Part shown: in pieces, positions 43,939-53,700 of the stretch
How the letters are laid out: each line of letters begins with the position of its first letter
Position numbering within the stretch: the first letter of the stretch is position 1
NCBI RefSeq assembly: GCF_028583425.1
Contig: NC_072791.1
Coordinates: forward strand, 189,448,311-189,512,310
Length of the DNA: 64,000 nt
From: Eublepharis macularius
Taxonomy: Eukaryota; Chordata; Lepidosauria; Squamata; Eublepharidae
Direction of reading: 5' to 3'
The notes under the pieces: generated by a model
Databases searched by the model: none
Seen by the model: only the letters and a program-made list of their open reading frames with translations
What the model was told of the DNA's origin: nothing
Program-made: the position numbers and the translations under genes

Positions 43939-44265
43939 GAGTAGCTTGAGGCACCTTAAAGACTAATGGATTTATTGTAGCATAAACTTCCATAGGCCAG
44001 AAGCCAGATGCCCAAAGTGAACTCTGAGTCAAATTATACATACTGGGGGAGAGACTGTGAAAAGTGGGTCATGAAATACTCTGACATAACCCACTTTCAC
44101 ATTCCCACCCACCCCCCAGTGTGTGTCTGCATACTGAGATTCTACTTTATGCAATTCCATGAAATGTTCTGCCTACTAATGCTTATCCGTTCGTCTTTAA
44201 GGTACCACAAGACTCCTTTTGGTTTTTGCTTCAACGGACTGACACTGCTACCCCACTGGAATTTA
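43939..44265. mobile_element. inverted pair of PLE 3' tails
   Basis: The left arm (43,939-44,005) is an antisense PLE tail: GAGGCACCTTAAAGACTAAT, then GTAGCATAAACTTCC. The right arm (44,189-44,265) is a sense tail: GTCTTTAAGGTACCACAAGA, then TTGCTTCAACGGACTGACAC, TGCTACCCC. Both 3' ends point outwards. About 180 bp of unrecognised sequence separates them. The same outward-facing order is seen at 9241-10,990 and 56,887-57,036. Confidence 0.6.
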
Positions 44266-44597
44266 TTTCCTCCTGCATACCATTATAATTTCCATTTCAA
44301 AACTACAAGGATCCTATCCCTAAGTGTTGGCTGAAGAACTAACTTCATTATCTTTACGGGCATTGGAGTTAATATTTGACAGTATTGGCTTCCTCGAAGT
44401 GAATGCTGCCTAGCACAGATAAACGCACATTACAAAGATCAGTCACACTTTACATTGTTTTGTTACTCATAATGAAGACTGTGAAGACTGAACCACTGGA
44501 CGGAACAACTCTGTAATGCTCTCCTTACAGGAGTCCTTGCCAAATCTCAGCTACTGACCAAAATATTCCACTAGCATTAAATATGCATGTGTGTATG

Positions 44598-44775
44598 TAA
44601 AATGCTGTCAAGTCGCAGGTGACTTATGGCAATCCCAGAGTGTTTTCACAGCAAGAGACTAACAGAGGTGGTCCGCCATTGCCTGTCTCTGCACACAGAC
44701 TTTCTTGGTGGTCATCCATCCAAGTACTGACCAGGGTTGACCCTGCTTAGCTTCCTAGACCTGATGAGATCCAGT
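44598..44775 (-). mobile_element. 5S rRNA-derived SINE (antisense)
   Basis: Minus strand: GGATCTCATCAGGTCTAGGA AGCTAAGCAGGGTCAACCCT GGTCAGTACTTGGATGGATG closely follows 5S rRNA, including box A, the intermediate element and box C. The body shows CAATGGCGGACCACCTCTG and the 3' part GCGACTTGACAGCATTT. This is the least diverged 5S head in the window. Confidence 0.85.
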
Positions 44776-45123
44776 ATTAAAAACTTAGATGGGCTTAATA
44801 AAGAATGTGTTGACTTACTGGAAAGAAAGAATTTGGAATTGGCATCATAAGGTTGCCGTGACTTTGCATTCAGAAACCTACCCTAGGGTACAGTGAGTTG
44901 AACCCTATTGTTATTCAAGCAGAAGGTACTTAAGGATGCTTCTCCCCCATCTATTCCTCTCTACTACCTCCAAAAATGCCACTGGGAATAGCAGGCTATA
45001 GAAAGGGTGAAGAATTGGGCAAAATCACTTACCCTGCCACTGGTGGAAGAGGCATGGCAGACTAAGCTTTCTGTTGGCTCCAGACCAAACTGGAGAGAAT
45101 TTTGCCTCTTTCCCCTTCCTCAG
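44776..45123. other. intergenic, no gene seen
   Basis: Nothing recognised. Confidence 0.4.
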
Positions 45124-45131
45124 TGCAGCCT

Positions 45132-45360
45132 AGGGTTGCCAGCCTCCAGGTAGTGGCTGGAGATCTCCCGGAATTACAACTGGTCTCCAGGCCACATAGA
45201 TCAGTTCACCTGGAGAAAATGGCTACTTTGAGGGGTGGACTCTATGGAATTATGCCATGCCATGGTCCTTTCCCTCCCCAAACCCCACTTTCTCCAGGTT
45301 TCTCCAGGTTTCACTCCCCAGATCTCCAGGAATTTTCCAACTTGGAGCTGGCAACCCTAC
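45132..45360. mobile_element. GTTGCCAG-type hAT MITE
   Basis: The ends are AGGGTTGCCAGCCTCCAGG and GGAGCTGGCAACCCTAC. The flanks are TGCAGCCT on both sides (45,124-45,131 and 45,361-45,368). Its sequence is very close to the copy in intron 1 at 57,886-58,114, including a doubled TCTCCAGGTTTCTCCAGGTT segment. Local open frames are repeat artefacts. Confidence 0.9.
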
Positions 45361-45368
45361 TGCAGCCT

Positions 45369-46554
45369 CCTCATCCTCACAGGCATTTTGCCCATAGGTC
45401 ATCTGTAGCCCCGAGGCCATGTTGGTTGCAGATGGCTGCACTGGGAAGGAGACAGTGGGAGAGAGTTGCACCATCACAAATGCCTGATGTTCAAACAACC
45501 TTGGCATCCAGCTCAATGCACTGAAATATTTTTTCCCCTATATACCTCCTTGGGTGGCTCAGTCCCCGTTGGGTTTCAAGAATGGAAGCAGAAGGGCTGC
45601 ACATGAGCCTCCCACAAAAGCAAGCCATTCGCATTTGCCATGAGAAGATTAATCAGGAAACAACAGAGACAGAACACCTATTTTTATAATTAGTTACTCT
45701 TGGTCATGTTAACAAGTCTTTAGGCCTGCAAAAATGTTAACATCTAATTACCACTTAACATGACTGCTGGCAAAATATTAGTAAAGTGGCGAATGTTGGC
45801 AAAGTGGTAATGTGCGAAGTTGCAAAGTGACAACTTTCCCACGTGGATGGTGCAGAGCTGAAGCATTTTGGAATCAAGTTAGGGAAGTGTTGGCATGAAA
45901 TATATAGACAAGTCAACATACATATACAAAACAAACCATTCATTCATCAGAAACTTTTTGGTAGTGTCGCTAACGTCGGGATATTTTGAAAGGATCTATT
46001 TTTCATACTATAAATCCCAACTAAAGTGCAAATTGGGGCAGACACTAAATTGGATGCCATGGGACATTTCCACAGAATGGGGGGACTGTATTTTGCTGAT
46101 TTCCCTCTCTTGGGGCAGACCTTCAATTTCTCTTTGTGCTGTTCCAGAAAGTCCCTTTTCCCTGGTGGGGACATTTTGGGCTGCAGCAGGAGAAGGGAGA
46201 TGTGGAAGTTGGTCTCCACTCTTTTATCAGCAGATATTTTCAGCAGGATCCAAGCGACAGTATGCAAGTTACTAGAACGGAATGGAACGTACGTGAAAAT
46301 GGGCTGGTAAAGATAGATCTTCATGGTAGAATTCTGTAATAGTAACCACTTCTATTTATACTATTAAAACTTACATCTAGATAAAGAATAAATTATGTTG
46401 GTAATTTCTAATGTCACATGTTAATTTGAAAGGACATGCATTTCCCTTCCCTTTCTGAAACAAAGCTTAAGTACACACAACTGAATGAGTGCATATTCTT
46501 CCTCAATCTAGCTGTGCTTCTGTCTTCTTTTGTTATCTTCTCTGTCTCAAATTT
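45369..46554. other. unassigned; overlapping open frames
   Basis: Long overlapping open frames on both strands at about 45,895-46,339 lack any recognised motif. They may be part of an unrecognised repeat (a CAGAATGGGGGGACTG/CTCTTGGGGCAGACC-bearing block). Confidence 0.35.
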
Positions 46555-46734
46555 TAGAATGTAAGCTCCTTGGGGCAAGGACTTATTTTTTTATATTCCT
46601 TAAAGGCCATACACTTTGATGGGCTAAATCTATGATAACAGTAAAAAAGCTGCAAGGCAAAGCTGATTCAAGCCTGGCCTAGCCTGGCAGCAGAATAAGG
46701 TGGTAATGAGGTGGTAGAATGCTGAGGGATAGAA

Positions 46735-46975
46735 TGGACACTTCACACTGCAAGGGGGTGTTATATTGTTCAGAGGTCCATGTTGGCTAAATGGAACCTC
46801 TGTGTCCAGGGGCAGTATACGCCTGAATACTAATGGCTGAGGGGCAATAACAAGGGACCTGTGTGCCCCGTTTTGTAGGGGACATCCAGTTGGCCGCTGT
46901 GGAAACAGGATGCTGGTCTAGATCAACTACTGGTCCAATCCAGCAAGGCTTCTCTTGTGTCCTTTGAATCCCAAT
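46735..46975 (+). repeat. CR1-like interspersed repeat (sense)
   Basis: GGCAGTATACGCCTGAATAC, GGCTGAGGGGCAATAAC and GGCCGCTGTGGAAACAGGAT GCTGGTCTAGATCA are the usual blocks of this sauropsid repeat. It is the counterpart of the antisense copy at 28,903-29,095. An L2-tail-like phrase (AATGTAAGCTCCTTGGGGCA) lies upstream at 46,558. Confidence 0.6.
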
Positions 46976-49796
46976 TCATGTGTATTCATATCCATAGATA
47001 ATCCAGTATTCTGTTCTTATAAGGCACAGTGCAACTGGATATTACCATCAGATTGTGCCTCAGATCATTAAGATCACTACTCCTCACAACACGATTCATT
47101 TTTTATGTAACAGTCAGATGCTGTAACCTGTATCTGAGCTCTGTGCCCTGTCTCATGACCAGATTTTAACACTGAGACTCAGTTGCATAGTCATACAGTC
47201 CGCCACTTCCTTAGGTCCTCATCTTTTAACAGGTATTATCATAAATACTGTTCCCACTCTCAAGGACTGCTGTTTGGAGTGATGATAACATCAGGCCTAG
47301 CTGCTCTGGTATGCGCAGCTTCCCTGACAGGTTCACAAGAATGCTCTTATCTTTTCCAGATGACCCTATTCGGTTTTTTTTTATACTGGCACACATCATT
47401 TAGCATCTGTGCTTTCCTTCCTTTCATACCCTTCAATTTTCTTTCTAACTTCCCTCTCAGTTTTTTTTTTAATATCTATATAAAGAGAAAAAGGGGAAAG
47501 TGACTTTTTAAAAAAACCATCCCAGAAGCGTTTTTTAAATGCTTAAGAGAAAATCTGGTGAATATCTTTATAGCCTGATTTCTCCTGAAGGATGAGGTGG
47601 TTTTGTGTGCCTGTCCAAAAAACAATGAAATTAATGCAATTTACACAGATAACTTATATTTTTAAAATGATGTTCTAATGGAATGTTGAGCAACTTGAAA
47701 GAGTTGCTGGATATAACCAAGGTTCTCTGAAAATATTTCTTCAGATGACACCAGTTCAGAATTTTACTAGCCACAGGGCCTTCTCTGTAGTGGCATCCTA
47801 GTACAGAACTCCCTTCCAAAGGGGTCCATCAGGTGTCTTCTTTACATTCTTTTTGGTCCTATTGTCCTGTGTCTTTGCTGTTTAATTGATCACAACAAAT
47901 AGGCCTTTTTTAAAAAAAAAAATGGACATTTTAACTAGTCTAGTTCTGAATTGCTTGTATCGGCTGTTCTAGTGAGGTACCTTTTACTTTATACCCATTA
48001 CTTTGATTTTACATTTAGTTTTTGATATTGAATGATTTATCTTCCTCCTCAGGGGTATACTGTGAAGTTAAAATGGTCCAGTAGCAGGCCAGTTTGAGTG
48101 GCCCCCAGTTGGTGGGGGTGCCAGAGGGGGCTAAAAGTGAGCACAGATTGATTTTTGGTGCCCCTGCCCATATCAGCAGCAGGGTAAGGGCTCACCAGGA
48201 CATTTCTGCAAAAGTTAGTCAGTCTGCCCCGTTTCTCTCTGTAAAATGCCTTGAATGCATTGGAAGGAAAGGAAGGAAAGAAGTACAATAAACAACTAAA
48301 TATCTTAGGTAACAATATCCAGTAGCTCAGCAGGCCAGCAAAGGCTGTGATACTAAATTGGCACTCTTTCAAGGATTTCACGAGTTACAAGCGTTCTTTG
48401 GGAATTCACAAAAAGCCTTTGTGGGACTTACAAGATTAAAATTGGAAAACTGAAAAGAAGTAACTCGAGAGTTTTGTTGTTCTAATAAACAATATGTGGT
48501 AAAGGAGAACTGTGAGATAAAACTCATGATCTCCAGCCTCATGCAGTGTAACTCTTGATACACTGCTGTGATGTTGCCTTTTGCCTTCAAATCAGGAATA
48601 GGGTATTGACTCAGGTTCCTGCTCTTAGGTTCACATAGGAGAGACAGGAGAGTTCAAAACAATATTCATCTCTATTAGCAAGACGATATAGGGATGGGAC
48701 CAACTGGTTTCAGGACTAGGGAGCTCACGAAGTCTAGAATTCTAACTAACAAACAGAACTAAAGACCAGGGACGTCTGACATGCCTGGATTTTTTCTGTT
48801 TATTACTAAACTGGAAACATAAGCAGAATTGGGTTGCTTATTATTTTGAATCTCTGCATTTTTTAAAAAGAGAGAATTAAAACTCACTGAGTTCAAACAA
48901 CAGATTTTCTTGCCTGTATGAGACCTGCCCTCAATTTTATTTTAATATTAAAGTAGTCTGGAGTTAATTAAAAAGTATATACCCTATTTGCCTCAGATTG
49001 AGCAAGTCTCTTAAAACAAAGTCTGAAGATTTGTATTTGCTGATCAGGAGAACCGGACTGGGCAGGTGACGGTGGGGCTATTTGACCAGGCCGTTCCCAG
49101 CTGTGAATATTTCTACATGATTCATAATGTGCAGGTGATGTTTGACAGAGATAGTATGTCCCATTGTGAACAATGAATGCCTTCTGTGGGTATGAATGTG
49201 CTAAATACAGTTTATGGCATTTGGGCTTGCTGTTCTCAGAAATGCATTGCAAAACTTAAATGCTTCATTCCCACATGCAGAAGAATGAGTTGGAAATAAG
49301 ATGGCAGAGTCTTGGTCGAATGGGAATGTACCACTTCAGCCTGCAATTGGGAGATTCCAGCTTTCCATATTGTTTTGCATCAAAAACAATATGGAAACAG
49401 ACAGCTAACACAGCAGAAAGGAAGTTTCTTCCCCTTCTGTGCTTGCTGTGCAAGTTTACTATCTGCAAGGCTTTAGGGGTCTGGCTTTCGCCTCCCTCTT
49501 TCCCACTCCTTCCTGCTACTTGCTCCTCAGCAAGGTGGGCGTTCAGACAAGAGAATTCTGAGGGAAGGAAGAAAAGGTTTGCAACACACATTTCCTTCTC
49601 CATACACCCCATGCAAAGCCTGCCCTTCTCAAATGAATGGGTTGTGAAACTGAATGGAGGAGAGAGGATAACACACTGAAACAGGCTGTACATGCCAAAG
49701 CCTTGTGTCTTCCACCAGTTCAGAACCACTTTCCTATTTGCATCCTGATCTAAAAACTAAGTATGCAGATGGTTAGACAGAAGACTGCAAACTCTG
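46976..49796. other. intergenic, no gene seen
   Basis: No exon, RNA gene or clear repeat end. Overlapping open frames on both strands at 49,260-49,729 have no recognisable domain. Confidence 0.4.
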
Positions 49797-49800
49797 GGTG

Positions 49801-49950
49801 ATATTTATTTACAACCACCATACGAGGTAGGTTAGGCTGAGAACAACTGGCCCAAGGTCACTCAATGAGCTTCCATGATCAAGTGGAGATTCAAACCTGG
49901 GACTCCCAGATACCAGTCTGACACTCTAGCCACTACACCACGCTGACTCA
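49801..49950 (-). mobile_element. tRNA-derived SINE (antisense)
   Basis: Minus strand: GCGTGGTGTAGTGGCTAGAG head, TCCCAGGTTTGAATCTCCAC B-box, GGTGACCTTGGGCCAGT-like region (here CTCATTGAGTGACCTTGGGC) and CAGCCTAACCTACCTCGTAT. The 3' part is truncated. Confidence 0.8.
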
Positions 49951-50113
49951 TGAATAGCAGTGAGCATCATATCACATCACCCTCCTGACTGCACATGAGC
50001 CAGGCCCCTGATAGTGTTTCATTCCTACTAGGAGAGATGCTGTAGGTTCAGCCTTCGTGAATTCATGACTCAGATGATATTTCAACTCCCAGAGGCTTCC
50101 TGGGTCAGAGCTC

Positions 50114-50195
50114 ACAGTGTCACGTGTCCAGTGGCATCTTAAAGACCAACAGGATTTTCAGAGGATACGCTTTCTAGAGTCCAAGCTCCCTTCAT
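50114..50195 (-). mobile_element. PLE 3' tail (antisense)
   Basis: On the + strand GTCCAGTGGCATCTTAAAGA, CCAACAGGATTTTCAGAGGA and CTAGAGTCCAAGCTCCCTTC ATCAAA run in the same order as the minus-strand tail at 9241-9320. Only the 3' end is present. Confidence 0.6.
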
Positions 50196-50464
50196 CAAAC
50201 CAATACAGCTACCTACTTGAGAGTGTCACATGCGTTCACATGCCTGTGCAGAATCTCAGAATTCCCAGTCCCATTTTATCCAGAGGCATCAAAAAGCAGA
50301 AGTAATATGCATGTGTGCATCCACAGTTGTTTAAGGGGTGTCCCCTGGGTATTATTTTGTGGCAAAAGGAAAGCAGATGACATAGGCTGAATCAGTTGCG
50401 AATTAAATCATGCCTGTATTTTTTTAAAAACTTCATTCTTCCACAAATGACATGGCTCTATTAT

Positions 50465-50466
50465 GA

Positions 50467-50497
<31 letters not shown>

Positions 50498-50499
50498 AT
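50465..50499 (+). repeat. (AAAT)n microsatellite
   Basis: About eight AAAT units in a row. Confidence 0.9.
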
Positions 50500-50782
50500 G
50501 TGTTGATAGTTTGAGGGATTTCCCCCCTTCTCCTCCATTTGGAGTAGTTTATTAATAGCTTATACTCTTGTTTAATACTTATGTGAATTAATGTGAATTA
50601 ATGTGAAATGTTTGACTATTTCTGTGAATTATATGGATAATCAATTTTTAAAAATAAATACATCAACAAATGAAAATAATCATGCAGTCTTGGGAGGAAG
50701 CAAGACTAATGAAGTTCCCATTTTTCTTATTGCAAAGACTAAACCATGTTAGTCTGCCATAACAAAAGTCACATGTCATTAT

Positions 50783-51000
50783 GAAGCGAGACGTTATAGC
50801 GGTTAAGCGTTTAGGCTACAAATCAGCATTCTCCTGGTTTGAATCTCACTACTGCCATGAATTCAGCAGGTGGTCTTGGGTAAGCCACTCAGGCCCAACT
50901 CCCTGCCTGTATTGTGGGGATAACGATAACACTAACCTAGTTCATCAATCTGAGTGGGGCATCAGTCTAGAAAGGTGCACTGTTATTGCTGTTGTTACAT
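50783..51000 (+). mobile_element. tRNA-derived SINE (sense)
   Basis: Head GACGTTATAGCGGTTAAGCG, B-box-like CTGGTTTGAATCTCACTACT, body TGGTCTTGGGTAAGCCACTC, GTGGGGATAACGATAAC and ATCTGAGTGGGGCATCAGTC, with a GTT-type tail. A short antisense PLE tail piece precedes it at 50,732-50,765. It lies about 100 bp upstream of the GALNT5 CpG-rich region. Confidence 0.8.
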
Positions 51001-51119
51001 TTATTTCCATAGGAGCTTTGGTCAGTCTTCAGATCAAATTGTGATTAGCAAAAGCTAGCATGGAAACAAACATGAATCTTGAAGGCGCCCCGAGACTTTC
51101 CGTTTCATTTTCAAGGAGC

Positions 51120-51714
51120 CCCCAGCTACACAAATGAGAAGCGAGGCTTTGCTTCTCCCGACACGAACTTTCTTAAAAGTCCTGAAAAGCCAGCGACGCC
51201 GGGAAGGTGTGGGCGTGGCGCTGCCCGCGGCGGGCTGGTCTGACGTCGTTTTCCCCCACGAGGAGGTGTTGGGTTGCAGAGCAGGAGGAATCGGATCTGG
51301 CGGGGCTGGGGGAGGGGGGGCGGGAGATTCCCCAGCTGATCCGCGCTCTCCCCCCTCCTTCCCGAGGCGGCCGCGTGTACAGTGGAGAAACGGGCGGCCG
51401 CGTGAAGGCGAGGGGAGACCATGCGCCCCGCCTCGGCCCCTCGGCCCGCGCCGCTTGGGGATGGTCCTTCTGCCCCGTCCCGCCGCCGGACCGCCCAGGC
51501 GAAGCCAGGAGCCGCGGGCGCCCGGCGGTGAACGCCACGCAAGCAGGGAGCAACAGGCGGCGGGAGCCGAGGGCTCTCCTGGAGCGAGATGCAGGAGGCG
51601 CCCCGGGCCGGGCGGCGGTGCGCCTGCCGCCGCCTCGTGGGGTAAGGGGGCCCCGAGCGGGGACGGGCGGAGGAGCGCGGGCCTGGGCAGGGCGGCCGCC
51701 CAACTTCCCCGGCC
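51120..51714 (+). promoter_or_regulatory. GALNT5: GALNT5 CpG-rich promoter and 5' leader
   Basis: GC content and CpG density jump here relative to the AT-rich flanks and stay high into the coding exon, so this looks like the CpG-island promoter. Visible candidate sites: a CRE-like TGACGTCG at 51,241; GC/KLF boxes GGGCGTGGC near 51,209 and GGGGGGCGGG near 51,314; and two GCGGCCGC sites (51,367 and 51,394). There is no clear TATA box, which fits CpG-island initiation. The transcription start is not determinable. The leader has upstream ATGs at 51,421 (36-codon frame ending before the main start; A at -3), 51,461 and 51,588. Confidence 0.7.
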
Positions 51715-53189
51715 ATGAGCAAGATCCGGAAGCTTTTCCGCGGCAGCGGGCGAGCCTTGGCGCTCATCTTCGTCGCCTCGGTCGTCTGGCTGCTCTTTGA
51801 CATGGCAGCCCTCAAGTTTTCATTCAGCGAGAGCAACGCCAAGGTGCTGAAGGAGGAGATGGTCAGGAGGGAGAGGGAGAGGGGCAGGCTTGGGCGCCCC
51901 CCAGAAAAGAGCCCCGGCCGGCCCGGAGAGGAGCCCCGACTTTCCCTCAGGGGACTGGGCAGGGGTCACAAATATGAGGGCTACAAGGGTGAGGGGGCTG
52001 GACGGGACAAGGAGCAGGAAAGGCAGAAAAGAGACCAAGAGAGGAGCGCGACCTCTAAAGCCCCCACGAAGAAAATGGTGGTGCTGCACAGGATCATCCC
52101 ACTGAAACTGTGGAGCCCCCAACCCTCTGTGCCCATCGAGAAGACAGTGGGGGGGAATCTTGAAAAGGAAATAAACTCCAGCAGCCTCCTCGGAACAAAG
52201 CAAGCTCTTCTTGGGGGGTTTCAGCAGAGCCAGTTAGTGGCTTCTGTGGGGCGCCCGCTTGTCAAAGTAACACACAGTGTGGCTACTGTCGGAAACAAAG
52301 TCACTCACAGGCTGTTCACTGAGGGGTCCAGGGGAAGAAAGGAGGTTCTATTCAAAGTTGGATTGGTGGATAAAGGATCTTTGACTGGGTTAAAGCAGGA
52401 GTTGCCAACTGGAAGCAAACCTGAGAAATCTCAGGCCAAGCCCTTGCTACAAAGAACGCCAGCTTCCCCAGTAAATGAGACAGGGATGAAAGAAACAATC
52501 AGAAATGCTCACAGTGTTACAAAGGGCTTGAATTTCCCTGTCGGCAAGGCTCACAATTTAACAAAGAGCTTGGATTTACCTGTCAGCAAGCCGGCCACTT
52601 CAGAAGCAGCAGAGAAACCGACGGCATCGATCAATCCAGCAGGTCCAGGGCACCAGCCAAAAGATGATGCAAAAAAGGAAGTTCCTTTGGAAGACCAAGT
52701 GGTCTTTATTAGCAAAGAGGGAGCACAGATTCCTGCAAATCAGAGCCGCAAAGCAGATGCTGAAGGAAACTTTACGAACAGTCTGATAGGAAAGAATACA
52801 CCAAAGACTGACAGCAAAAGCAAGATGCCTCTGAAAGACGGTAACATCACTAAAGCAGCTGCTTCTAGAGAAACAATTTTGGTTGGGTACACAGCGCTAG
52901 GGAAAGTTCACAAGGTCAATTTCATTGATAAGGACCAATTACAGGAAATCAATCAAAGTGACAGAGTGATCCCTTTAACAGAGAGGCCTCAAATGCATAA
53001 AGTGTTAACCATTGATAGGACTATTGCCCCAAGGGACCCCAAAGCACCAGGGCAGTTTGGGCGCCCTGCTGTGGTCCCGAGTGAGAAACAAGAGGAAGCA
53101 AAGAAAAGATGGAATGAAGGGAACTTCAACGTCTATCTCAGTGACTTAATTCCAGTAGACCGAGCCATTGATGACACGCGACCTTCTGG
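51715..53189 (+). CDS. GALNT5: polypeptide N-acetylgalactosaminyltransferase 5, coding exon 1
   Basis: GALNT5 starts mucin-type O-glycosylation in the Golgi, moving GalNAc from UDP-GalNAc to Ser/Thr (GT27 family, Mn-dependent). The start MSKIRKLFRGSGRALALIFV matches the N-terminus of vertebrate GALNT5 and has G at -3. Residues 1-13 are the basic cytoplasmic tail and about 14-35 the type II signal anchor. A long, Lys/Ser/Pro-rich Golgi stem follows to about residue 440, the family's hallmark, with several N-glycosylation sequons (NET, NLT, NQS, NFT, NIT). The end is strongly conserved: PRDPKAPGQFGRP, EGNFNVYLSDLIPVDRAIDD, TRPSG. The exon ends at a GG|GTAAG donor, phase 2, joining to exon 2 to make the GGA codon. 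Residues 265-292 hold a 14-aa tandem duplication. Confidence 0.95.
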
Positions 53190-53228
53190 GTAAGATCTCT
53201 TTTCTGTTATCTCACAGCATAGGTCCAG

Positions 53229-53700
53229 TGATCCAGAGGAGTTAGCCGTGTTAGTCTGTAGTAGCAAAATCAAAAAGAGTCTAGTAGCACCTTTAAGACT
53301 AACCAACTTTATTGTAGCATAAGCTTTCAAGAATCACAGTTCTCTTCATCAGATGCATGGAGGGCAAGAAGAAACTGGTCAGATACAGAGGAGGAGAGGG
53401 GAGGGAGGAGTAGATGCAAACAGCTCCTTCTGATATGGAGATCAGTTTGCTTCTGTAAAGGAAATCAGTTACTTTTGATAATGAGATAACCATTCATAGT
53501 CCCTATTCAGTCCCAGCTTGACAGAGTCAAATTTACATATGAATTCCAATTCAGCAGCTTCCCGTTGGATTTTGGTTTTGAAAGGTTTCTGTTGAACTAC
53601 AGTGACATTTAAGTCTTTGATGGAATGTCCTGGTAGATTGAAGTGTTCTCCCACTGGTTTCTGGATGTTCATTTCGATTGTTTTGTTATCAAATGGATTT
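53229..53700 (-). pseudogene. Penelope-like element 3' end (antisense, in intron 1)
   Basis: Minus-strand frame 53,469-53,672 translates to PVGEHFNLPGHSIKDLNVTV and continues to EFICKFDSVKLGLNRDYEWL, the conserved segment just after the GIY-YIG endonuclease of PLEs. Downstream on the minus strand come CTGATGA (53,346-53,352), a short hairpin, GAAAGCTTATGC, then GTTGGTTAGTCTTAAAGGTG, and the end phrase GACTAACACGGCTAACTCC. The GIY-YIG core and reverse transcriptase are absent. The copy starts about 40 bp after the exon 1 splice donor, opposite to the gene. Confidence 0.85.

Noticed and set aside
44598..44775. Genuine 5S rRNA gene
   Set aside because: Only part of 5S is present, it is diverged and fused to a SINE body.
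45895..46339. Overlapping frames on both strands, considered as an old LINE or gene exon
   Set aside because: No reverse transcriptase, endonuclease or host-protein motif could be read; left unassigned.
49260..49729. Opposed open frames of 139 and 154 codons
   Set aside because: No recognisable motif in either, no splice or promoter context; likely chance.
1..51000. Exons of a neighbouring host gene such as GPD2
   Set aside because: GPD2 is the expected upstream neighbour in many vertebrates, but no translation here resembles it or any other host protein.
51126..51842. Long minus-strand open frame opposite the GALNT5 start
   Set aside because: GC-rich sequence gives long stop-free frames by chance; the translation is Arg/Pro-rich with no domain, and the + strand GALNT5 match explains the region.
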